From Sepioteuthis lessoniana (Eukaryota > Mollusca > Cephalopoda > Myopsida > Loliginidae), in assembly GCA_963585895.1 (NCBI GenBank), contig OY757947.1, positions 38,414,605 through 38,478,604 of the forward strand: DNA of 64,000 bases. Direction: 5' to 3'. A program made the position numbers and the translations under genes. Every line of letters begins with the position of its first letter. The first letter of the stretch is position 1. The notes beneath the pieces were generated by a model. It was given only the letters and a program-made list of their open reading frames with translations, was not told the origin of the DNA and ran no database searches. Positions 55,860-64,000 of the stretch are shown one piece after another.

Positions 55860-56398
55860 TTAAAAAGACATTGACATGCGGCTAACAAAGGCATAGACAG
55901 CTATCGATAAGCTATCAGTCATATCAAAGTCAGACCTGACAGATAAAATGAAATGCAGTTTCTTCCAAGCAGCAGTCATGTTGATACTGCTATATGGATG
56001 CACTACATGGATGCTAACGAAACAGAATGTGAAAAAGCTTGATGGCAACTACACAAGAATGCTGCGAGCAGTTTTTAACAAGTCCTGAAGGCAACACCCT
56101 ACAAAGCACCAACTATACGGCCACCTACCTCCCATCACAAAAACTATCAAAGTTAGACGAACCTAACATGCAGGATACTGCTGGAGAAGCAGGGACAAAC
56201 TAATAAGTGATGTTCTTCTATGGAACCCCTCATATGACCGAGCAAAAGCAGGACAACCAGCACAAACCTACATACAGCAGCTCTGTGAGGATATGGGATG
56301 TAGACCTGAGGACCTACCAGAAGCGATGAACGATTGGGAGGAGTGGCGAGAGAGGGTCAGGGATATCCGTGCTAGTGGCACGACATGATGATGATAAT
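55860..56398 (+). mobile_element. RTE-like LINE, 3' copy with stops (copy 9)
   Basis: Plus strand: KDIDMRLTKA, stop, TAIDKLSVISKSDLTDKM, SFFQAAVMLILLYGCTTWM, MGCRPEDLPEAMNDWEEW and RVRDIRASGTT, ending in an ATGATGATG tail. Three or more in-frame stops. Lies antisense in the UBE2E intron. Confidence 0.9.
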
Positions 56399-56422
56399 TA
56401 ATAATAATCAAAATAATAATAA

Positions 56423-56671
56423 AAGTAAAGTAAAGTTGGCAACCGGCAGGCTCCCTTTTCAATAGCTACTACACTAAGGTGTAGGGGAGGGTGCTATTTC
56501 TTTCCCTGGATTGCTCCACTTTACCCTTGATACGTATCTTATATTGCTGAGTGTTAAGCAAGGAGGTATCAAGTACCATTTTTAAAGTCTTTGGTTAACA
56601 TGACCTGGGATTGAACCCAGGTCTCTCGGACCATTGGCGAACACTCTACCCACTAGGACAATGAGCCGGTT
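56423..56671 (-). mobile_element. SINE B, 13-bp TSD
   Basis: AAAGTTGGCAACCGGCAGGC on the plus strand is missing part of the usual tail-proximal body. The B box is intact (GGGATTGAACCCAGG, plus strand). AAAATAATAATAA flanks it at 56,410-56,422 and 56,672-56,684. Confidence 0.88.
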
Positions 56672-56715
56672 AAAATAATAATAATCATAATTAATTGTTA
56701 ATTATGATTAGTTCA

Positions 56716-56961
<246 letters not shown>

Positions 56962-57256
56962 TTATCATAAATATAGATGACAAAATAATTAAAAAAATTT
57001 TTTAAAAAGCAAAGACTTAATCAAACCTGTTTGGGCTAAATTTGACAAATTTTTTATATCTGTTTTTTTTTTTTTTTTTTTTTTCGGTAACAGCTTGATG
57101 TAATAATATACAATCAATGACATTAGAGAGCATAAAGATTAAAGTTTTAGTTGTGAAAAAGTTAGAGGACATGGAGGACTGGAAGTCATATGAATATTGG
57201 AAAAGAGTTACATCATGATGATTCACACGAAGTATCAAAATGCCAACATCATGACT

Positions 57257-57530
57257 GCTGCTCAATGCTCTGTGAACGCTGTAAAGATGTGACATAGACA
57301 ACAGCAATGGAGACTACGAAGCCATGGCCAGAGATAAAGCCGGCATTCTGACCGTTCCCACATGCTGAAATACATCCAACTGCAGGAGAGGATGATGGAA
57401 AATCCAACACTCATTTCCCTTGCTAAAGCCAGGATTCCATTGTTTAGATATTCCTGGCTCTGGATGAGGACTTTTACTACCACTTGTACAATAGGTGCAA
57501 AGGACAAATTCTGGCAGCCAAAGACAAGGT
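57257..57530 (+). pseudogene. mariner-like transposase relic, N-terminal piece
   Basis: Shifted frames give QERMMENPTLISLAKARIP and KDKFWQPKTR, placed like the helix-turn-helix region ahead of the catalytic part. Recognition is weak alone and rests on continuity with the next pieces across SINE C. Confidence 0.5.
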
Positions 57531-58102
57531 AATTGGTTTGGTTTGGTTTTATGGCATATCAACCTTTGTAGGTCATTTAATGCCAAATCCATTTTTATGT
57601 AAATAATCTGTTCTATTGAAAATAGTTCAGTTTAGCATAAGTACACAGTTTAATTGTCAAAAACATTTCCATTTCAAACTATTCAAGCAGTTATATGTAG
57701 CAATTCAGTTAAGTGTAAATACAGTTTTAATGTCGAAAAACAGTTCTATTTCAAATAATTCAATTAAGCATAAGCACGCAGTTTAAGTGTAAGTACGGTT
57801 TAATTGTCAAAAACGTTTCTATTTCAAGCTATTCAGTTTACTCAAACAACTCATTTTAGCATAAGTATGCTGTTAGTTCTATTTAACCCATAGATAGGGC
57901 CCTATCAGGTACTACCACTCCGGGCCAGAGTGGACCTGGGAACGATGGCAATGAAGGGGTACTCCGCATTCCCCAAAGCTCCAGCATTGCTGGAACCTCA
58001 CCATCAGATTGTTTAGTGTCATATCAGGACACTCGTTGGGGGGGTCTTACCCCTCTGGAGAGAAGCAGTCGGTGTATTCTACAGCCCCAGCCGACTGGGC
58101 AA
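57531..58102 (-). mobile_element. SINE C, full-length, 11-bp TSD
   Basis: Plus strand: TGGCATATCAACCTTTGTAG tail after AATTGGTTTGGTTTGG, CAATTCAGTTAAG motifs, GGCCCTATCAGGTACTACC, head TACAGCCCCAGCCGACTGGG. Perfect AAAGACAAGGT at 57,520-57,530 and 58,103-58,113. Splits the mariner relic. Confidence 0.94.
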
Positions 58103-58345
58103 AAAGACAAGGTGAACTGCTTAACGAAGGCAAGGAAGCTCCCAAACAAGCTGAAACATCCTGTTGAGCCTGGAATGATCTGGTTCTTCTCAAAGGAAAA
58201 GACTTCCACCAAGACCAATAGCATAACACTTAGAACAACAAAACATTTGAAGACAGTCCATGTGGTGCTCCATGTATCGTGAAAACCAAGTTTCCCCAAA
58301 TTGTGAGAATCTTTTGGGGATGTTTCTGTGGCAGGGGCAATTTTG
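58103..58345 (+). pseudogene. mariner-like transposase relic, first catalytic block
   Basis: The plus frame reads KARKLPNKLKHPVEPGMIWF then FSKEKTSTKTN; the family has FSDEK, so the first catalytic Asp is Lys here. A shifted frame continues VKTKFPQIVRIFWG, like the TKFPQSVMVLG segment of mariner-type transposases. Similarity stops near 58,315 where a 2.2-kb insertion follows. Confidence 0.75.
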
Positions 58346-58940
58346 CCTCAAGATAGAGATAATAATAATAGTATTAATAAAGATAGATATGTCGTAAAAT
58401 AGAAAATAGCAAGTGAAAAAAAGTTTGTCTTCAAAAAATCAAAGAGGTTGATAGACCGAGAAGACTTCGTATTTAAAAAAAATAAGAACATAATGTGAAA
58501 TTATCAGTAAGGGGTTAATCCTTTCTTGTTTATTGATAATGATTGTTCTAAAGAGTTTTACTTGTAAAGCTGGAAATATATAATCGGTATTGATTACAGA
58601 AAAAAAACCTAACTTCTAAAAATAAACACAATTCTCAATAATATAGCATAGGACTAAAATACATTGTGTCTGAAAGAAAGGAGTTCGCAGAAAAGAAACA
58701 CCCAAAACTTGAATTTTAAGGAAGAAAATAGTTGTCGCTTTTATTCATGGGGACTACAGTGGGCTGTAGTTAAAAAAGTTTGTTCAATAGCGTTCTTCCT
58801 CCCTCCTCTTCTTGGCGATGACACCGTTGTTGTAGCTGGCTCATTGATACTTTCATATCAGTCGTATTGCTGACAGGCTGGGTATGGCATGGGTCGGGGT
58901 GTCATGGACCTCTGTTGAACCTGCTTAGAAACCTGCCTTG
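58346..58940. other. No gene recognised
   Basis: AT-rich intron sequence between the mariner piece and the family A LTR; short frames only. Confidence 0.4.
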
Positions 58941-59444
58941 TGTTATATAATTACAGAATGATTTTTTTTATATTAATCCTTTTTTGTTAATTATATTTTA
59001 TCATTCGGTTTGGTTGGACTTTGAACTATTCGGCTATTAGTGCAGGTGTTCATGCTCACGTGCAGAGGATATGATAATCACAAATGTCATAATAAAAACC
59101 CCAGATAAGAAATGAGACTAGGGTGTGAATGACTTCAGGTCTGGAAGCAATGGGCTGAGAATTTGATGATTTTGAAAAATAAGTTAGTTGAGATTTGACA
59201 GTCCAGCTGGGGGTTGAGACCATGGAGTTCTGCAGATCCCTACTGACAGAGATCTTGGGGGCTACAGGATGTGCAGCACGTTTGTTAGGTCAGATAGTAC
59301 AGTCAGCATAGTAAAAGTTGTGTGTCTCTCTCTCTCTCCTTGTGTCGAAAAACTGAAGTCAAGAAGTAAATAAATGTTTCGTACCTGAACAACGGAGAGT
59401 CATCAGTGTTTCGGATTTCCCTGCATCTGTATAGCTATACAACA
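58941..59444 (+). mobile_element. Solo LTR family A, copy 4 (504 bp)
   Basis: Starts TGTTATATAATTACAG and ends AGCTATACAACA; exact CTTG duplication at 58,937-58,940 and 59,445-59,448. AATAAATGTTTCGTACCTG aligns with copy 2. The CRE is decayed (TGACTTCA, 59,129). Contains one unit related to the 27-bp minisatellite. Confidence 0.93.
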
Positions 59445-60570
59445 CTTGAACTACCCAAAATCTTGTTACTTGATTTCTTATATAGCAATTTGATGGATCA
59501 ATTCGAAGATTCCAGAAGGCTCAATGAACGCCAGTGAAAACAATAGTGTAGCAAGTGAAAGTTCACGCGTGATTATATTAAAATCACGCTTGAACTCTAC
59601 AGGTCATTCTGCCTGCACGAGCGAGGTGCGTGACATTTTTGATCATCACACCCATGTACCCACTGATTGATGACAGCTGATGTGCTTGCGCATTATCCAA
59701 CCTTGAGGCCGCTGCAACTCAACGACAGTGCCATTCGGTAATATTACAATAATAGATGTTTATACGAATTGTTTATATCAGAAAATAGAATGCAAGAAAA
59801 TCATGACATGAAATTGTATTTTGGGCAATGTCAGAAGGTGGCACACGCACTAGAAGATGAATGAAATAATTATGCATGGCATCACGTGATTAGCAGGAGG
59901 CGAGGATATTCTCGATAAATAAGCCGATCTGAGAGATTTTGCTGTGACAGCCGGGGCAATTACTTCAGATCCATGCTATGATAGTTGACATGTAAGAGAC
60001 AGCCGAGCCCCAGCATGAGGAAATCATCTCTGGGCGGATGTGACATCATCCATCGAGAAAACCCGTTGAAGATCGAATCAAGTGTTCTGTGTGCATGTGT
60101 CGTTGACAAAACCGATAAGTGAAAATCAAGCTGCTAATCAGAAAAAGGTTAAGATGAAAACCACCTCTGTCCAATAATCAACACTCGAAGTACTGTTTGT
60201 ATATAAGAGACATTTCAATTTAATTACTTTTTCTTTATGAACTGTGTTTATTTCATATCTTGTTGGTGTTATCTTTATAAAAAAAAAAAAAACTTTCATC
60301 AAATCAGATTGGTTTGGTTATTTTTTTATGATGCTTACATGATTCCAGCCCAACGAGTCTGCAGGTGGACCAGTAGATAATCTTTGGACCCAATAACCAC
60401 TCAATAGGATGAATCACAACGTGGACTGTTGATAGGATTCCCAGAGAATTAGGTCTAACCTGTAACACTGGATCCTACAGAATCATAGCCGAAATTGTGA
60501 GGGACAGTGGTCCAGTGGGGTTAGGTTATAACATTACATCACTGGTCAAGTGTTGAAGAGTCGTTGTTAC
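59445..60570. other. UBE2E intron sequence, no gene; one hairpin
   Basis: No repeat partner found. AGTTCACGCGTGATTA (59,560-59,575) and AAATCACGCTTGAACT (59,581-59,596) form an imperfect 16-bp stem. Confidence 0.5.
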
Positions 60571-60574
60571 ATTA

Positions 60575-60640
60575 ACTCTAAAAGGATCATGTTACATTTC
60601 CAGTGAGGGTGATACCATGCTGCACCACATCTTTGTACAG
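60575..60640 (+). pseudogene. mariner-like transposase relic, short middle piece
   Basis: The plus strand reads SSEGDTMLHHIFVQGF, corresponding to the SSEGHVMPPHFF stretch of the family. It continues with RLNSDG-like sequence only after the two SINE C insertions are skipped. Confidence 0.7.
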
Positions 60641-61100
60641 GGCTTTAGGTTGGTTGGTTGGTTAGTTTGCTTTACGGCATATCAACCCTTTTCAGGTCAT
60701 TTAATGCCGAATTAAGAGTTAAGCATAGGTACAGTTTTTTGCTTACACACAGTTAAATGTAAAAACAGTTCTATTTCAAACAATTCAGTTTAGCATAAGT
60801 ACATAGTTTAAATGTTAAAAACAGTTCTATTTCAAATAACTCAATTTAGCATAAGTACACAGTTTAGTTCTATTTAAACCATTGATAGGACCCTGTCAGG
60901 TACTACCACTCTGGGTCAGAGTGGACCTGGGAGTGATGGCAATAAAGAGGTACTCTGTATTTCCCAAAGCTCCAGCATCACTGGAGCCCCACCATCAGAT
61001 TGTTTAGTGTCATAAACAGGACACTCGTTAGAGGTGGGGGGGGTCTTACTCCTCGGCAGAGAAGCAGTTGATGTATTCTCCAGCCCTAACCAACTGGGCT
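60641..61100 (-). mobile_element. SINE C
   Basis: GGTTGGTTGGTTAGTTTGC, CGGCATATCAACCCTTTTC tail; GACCCTGTCAGGTACTACC; head AGCCCTAACCAACTGGGCTA. Gene-sense orientation, inserted in the mariner relic. Confidence 0.9.
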
Positions 61101-61114
61101 AACAAATCTTCAGG

Positions 61115-61748
61115 TTGGTTGGGTTTTATGGCATATCAACCTTTCTAGGTTATTTAACGCCAAATCCATTTTTATGCAAATAGTTCTATTTCAAACAATT
61201 CAATTTAGCATGAGTACACAGTTTAATTGTCAAAAACATTTCTATTTCAAGCTATTCACTTTATTCAAACAGTTCTAATTCACCTAATACAGTTTAGTAT
61301 AAGTACAAATTTTGTTTACACTCAGTTAAATGTCAAAACAGTTCTATATTAAACAATTCAGTTTAGTGCAAGTACAGTTTCAATGTCAAAAACAGTTCCA
61401 TTTCAAACAATTCTGTTTAGCGTAAGCACACAGTTTGAATGTAAGTAAAGTTTAATTTTGAAAAACATTTCTATTTCAAGCTATTCAGTTTAGTTAAAAT
61501 GTTCTAATTCAAACAATTCAGTTTAGCATAAATATGCAGTTAGCTCTATTCAACCCATAGATAGGGCCCTATCAGGTGTTACCACACTGGGCCAGAGTGG
61601 ACCTGGGACCAATGGCAATAAAGGGGTACTCCACATTCCCCAAAGCTCCAGCATTACTGGAACCTCACCATCAGATTGTTTAGTGTCATATCCTGAATTC
61701 CTATGCAGAAGAACAAATGGTGTATTCTCCAACCCAACCGACTGGGCT
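61115..61748 (-). mobile_element. SINE C, long copy
   Basis: TTGGTTGGGTTTTATGGC tail, many CAATTCAGTTTAG motifs, GGCCCTATCAGGTGTTACC, head CAACCGACTGGGCTA. Flanked by CAAATCTTCAGG and CAAATCTTTAGG. Directly abuts the previous SINE C. Confidence 0.9.
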
Positions 61749-61754
61749 AACAAA

Positions 61755-62150
61755 TCTTTAGGCTTAATTCGGATGGTATTTGAAGCTGCTGGAGAAAGGG
61801 GTCAAACTATGGCTCTCGAGGATTGCTGCTGGAATACCATATGTTTCATAATAGGATTCTGCTCTTTGTCATACCACCAGACAGAGTCAGAAGTGGTTGT
61901 TGGAGAATTTCTACGACTTCACCAATCCCAATTTCTGGCCTCCTAATTCCCAGATTGTAATCCAATGGATTAATATATGTGAGGCATGATTGAGAAAGAC
62001 ACACTGTGTTCTGCCAGCCACACCAAAGCTGAGTTGGTGGCCAAGATCAAGGAGACATTCAAAGATCTTCCCAGGGACACAGGTTCTGGAGTTGTCTTGG
62101 TGGAAGCCGAGGGTGGCTACTTTGAGTTTATTATTATCTCCAAGACACAA
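61755..62150 (+). pseudogene. mariner-like transposase relic, C-terminal block
   Basis: Reads LWLSRIAAGIPYVS, stop, QDSALCHTTRQSQKWLLENF and YDFTNPNFWPPNS, then after a one-base shift PDCNPMD, and KAELVAKIKETFKDLP. The second catalytic Asp (QDSALCH) and third (PDCNP, behind the frameshift) are kept, with 32 residues between them if the frame is bridged. Antisense to UBE2E. Confidence 0.82.
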
Positions 62151-62273
62151 TCTAGTTGATGTTTTTTTATTTTCTAAAATTCTTTTATTTTTGGATTGGA
62201 TATTGTGTTTTCTTTTCTTTATATGCTGACTGTTAAATTTTGTTCAAACAACCAGTATCAAGTATTCCTATCT

Positions 62274-62538
62274 GTCAGGTTTGTTGGCCTAGTGGGTAGA
62301 GAGTTTGTCAATGGCCCAGGAAACCAGGGTTCAATCCCAGGTTGAGTCATACCAAAACTTAAAAAATGGTACTTGATACTTCCTTGCTTTATTCTCAGCA
62401 TTATAAAGTACATATCAAAGGTAAAGTGAAGAAATCCGAGGGAAAGAGTAGTGCCCTTCCCAACACACTGGTGTAGTAGCTATTGAAAAGGGAGCCTTCG
62501 GGTCGCCCTCAACTGTGGTCATCAATTTTACTTTACTT
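62274..62538 (+). mobile_element. SINE B, 10-bp TSD
   Basis: TTGGCCTAGTGGGTAGAGAG (A box), CCAGGGTTCAATCCCAGG (B box), tail CAATTTTACTTTACTT. Perfect ATTCCTATCT at 62,264-62,273 and 62,539-62,548. Confidence 0.93.
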
Positions 62539-62559
62539 ATTCCTATCTAATACTAATAA

Positions 62560-62790
62560 CTTTACAACAGATACTACCACTCCAGGTCAGAGTGAATCTG
62601 AAAGTCTCGAAGGATATAGTTTATCATTACTTCCCTTTTTTTGGGTTCTCACCCCTCTGCTGATAGAGCCAATCCAGGTCAGAGTGAACATGGGAGTAAT
62701 GGTTACAAAAGGGTGACCCCTAAGAGTTCTGCATCACCATTAGATGCAGTTTAATGTCTTTCTTAGGACAGAGGCCAAATTGAAGGCCAT
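62560..62790 (-). mobile_element. SINE C, decayed and rearranged fragment
   Basis: ACTACCACTCCAGGTCAGAG, TTCTCACCCCTCTGC and a second CCAGGTCAGAGTGAACATGG, CACCATTAGATGCAG: SINE C blocks present twice in mixed order. Confidence 0.6.
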
Positions 62791-62905
62791 TTCAGTCTTG
62801 ACCTTTTTGCTAATTGATAAATAGCACAATTCTTACATATTATCATGAAACATGAGGTAAAAAGATCAACTACTTAGATTTTAAAAAATAAAATGAGTTT
62901 CTTAC

Positions 62906-62956
62906 CTGCAATTTGGAGGAGGATCAACTGTAATCTCAGCAAGTTCTCTTTGGAGT
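62906..62956 (-). CDS. UBE2E: UBE2E-class E2, upstream exon (UBC domain start)
   Basis: 51 nt encoding LQRELAEITVDPPPNC plus the first two bases of a Ser codon. This is the first helix and loop of the UBC domain (vertebrate form [20 protein letters not shown]). Acceptor TTTTTTCAG/A at 62,957 and donor CAG/GTAAGA at 62,905. It splices over 5,976 bases to 56,929. The N-terminal extension typical of UBE2E (about 50 residues, Ser-rich) must lie beyond 64,000. Confidence 0.93.
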
Positions 62957-62992
62957 CTGAAAAAATTTTTGAAATAAATATTAATTAAATGA

Positions 62993-63070
62993 ATAATAAA
63001 CATGTTAAGGTTGGCTTATTTAATGGTTTATCAACTCCTTATGGGTTATTTAATGCCAGCTGAAATTTAA
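62993..63070 (-). mobile_element. SINE C/F tail fragment
   Basis: TTTATCAACTCCTTATGGGT and TATTTAATGCCAGC on the plus strand are a decayed copy of the shared SINE/LINE tail. Confidence 0.5.
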
Positions 63071-63119
63071 TCATAATTATGACTATTTATATTTTCAATA
63101 CTCCATTGGAATCATTTAT

Positions 63120-63205
63120 TTTTGATAGCACATCAACCTTTGAGGGTTATTCAATGCCAAAACCATCCTTGTAGAAGAACAGTAGTTGTACTACCCATAG
63201 CAGGG
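63120..63205 (-). mobile_element. SINE F fragment
   Basis: GCACATCAACCTTTGAGG, ATTCAATGCC, CCATCCTTGTAGAAGAACAG and CATAGCAGGGG, then truncated. Confidence 0.7.
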
Positions 63206-63209
63206 GAAA

Positions 63210-63675
63210 AATTTGTTTGTTTGGGTTTAATGGCATATTAACCTTTGTAGGTCATTTAATGCCAAATCCATTCTTATACAATAAACAGTTCTGATTCAAA
63301 GAATTCAGCTTAAAACTAGTACAGTTCCCATCCACATAGAGTTAAATGTCAAAACAGTTCCATTTCAAACAATTCAGTTTAGCATAAGTACGTAGTTTCA
63401 ATGTGAAAACAGTCCTATTTCAAGCAATTCAGTTTAGCACTGTTTGACACATAGATAGGACCCTAACATGTGCTACCTCTTCGGTCAAGAGTGGACCTGG
63501 GAGCAATGGCAATAAAGGGGTACTCCACATTCCTCAAAGTTCCTGCATTACTGAAACCTCACCATCAGTTCTTTAGTGTCATATCTATGACACTCATTGT
63601 GTGTGTGTGTGTGGGGGGGTCTTACCCCTCTGCAGAGAAGCAGTTGATGTATTCTACAGCCCCAGCGAACTGGGT
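63210..63675 (-). mobile_element. SINE C
   Basis: TTTAATGGCATATTAACC tail, CAATTCAGTTTAG motifs, GACCCTAACATGTGCTACC, a short GT run within the body, head TCTACAGCCCCAGCGAACTG. Followed at 63,695-63,762 by a SINE B body fragment (GAGTCATACCAAAGACTC). Confidence 0.88.
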
Positions 63676-63809
63676 CACAGGAAACTCGTTGGGAGACTCT
63701 TACCTTGAGTCATACCAAAGACTCAAAAAATGGTACTTGATGCCACCTTGCTTAACAGTCGGGTTTTGTCTACTGCAGAGCAAACTTGATTGTTTTTTTT
63801 ATTCATCGC

Positions 63810-64000
63810 TTTGTTTCATGGCGTATCAACCCACTTAGGGTCATTCAATGCTGAATTAAGTCATTTTTATAAAAGTTTCAAACAATTCAGTATAGTATAA
63901 GTATAGTTACTTTGTTTACACAGTAAACTGTCAAAACAGTTCTATTTCAAGCAATTCAGTTAAGCATAATTACACAGTTTAGTTCTATTGGAACCATACA
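63810..64000 (-). mobile_element. SINE C, cut by window end
   Basis: TTTCATGGCGTATCAACCC tail and CAATTCAG motifs to GTTCTATTGGAACCATA. The head lies beyond the window. Confidence 0.85.

Noticed and set aside
58024..58299. Minus-strand 91-residue frame
   Set aside because: Shadow of the plus-strand mariner relic and the SINE C head.

Overview
This is non-coding-dominated nuclear DNA from an animal, most likely a mollusc and plausibly a cephalopod. The species is an inference. The evidence is one intron-split gene with GT/AG junctions, microsatellites, about nine RTE-type LINE pieces and several tRNA-derived SINE families that look like those of large cephalopod genomes. There are no bacterial operons, RNA operons or CRISPR arrays.

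The only host gene I can support lies on the minus strand at the right end. It is the 3' part of a ubiquitin-conjugating enzyme of the UBE2E class, seen as three coding exons (62,906-62,956; 56,797-56,929; 53,591-53,836). Its introns are about 6.0 and 3.0 kb and full of repeats. The N-terminal exons lie beyond position 64,000. The AT-rich stretch below 53,590 is the best candidate for its 3' UTR and contains a long inverted repeat.

Layout: 1-547, unassigned AT-rich sequence. 548-5,904, an 89-bp satellite of about 60 monomers with higher-order structure, whose right edge is invaded by a LINE with an RNase H domain and by RTE. 7.7-13.3 kb, old RTE pieces, Penelope-like fragments and an LTR-like family. 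14.1-22.3 kb, one degenerate LINE of the R2-like, restriction-endonuclease type, broken by four solo LTRs, two SINEs, an RTE copy with a 10-bp target duplication and a long palindrome. 23.2-24.5 kb, a second copy of that LINE. 25-29 kb, SINEs and LTR-like repeats. 29.9-32.9 kb, the longest RTE copy, with a readable endonuclease but a deleted polymerase core. 33-50 kb, SINEs, three further solo LTRs of family A and two minisatellites. 50.5-64 kb, the UBE2E locus, whose large intron contains a mariner transposase relic split by SINEs and a solo LTR.

Nearly all the mobile DNA is dead: truncated LINEs, solo LTRs and frameshifted transposase. Insertions can be ordered because many keep target-site duplications (TSDs). 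The most notable signals are: (1) one LINE 3' tail shared by two SINE families; (2) LTR family A with a CRE box, next to an ETS-like site in two copies; (3) higher-order satellite structure; (4) a duplicated scrap of the UBE2E catalytic exon in its own intron; (5) long inverted repeats, one in the presumed UBE2E 3' UTR. I did not find a clearly new gene system.
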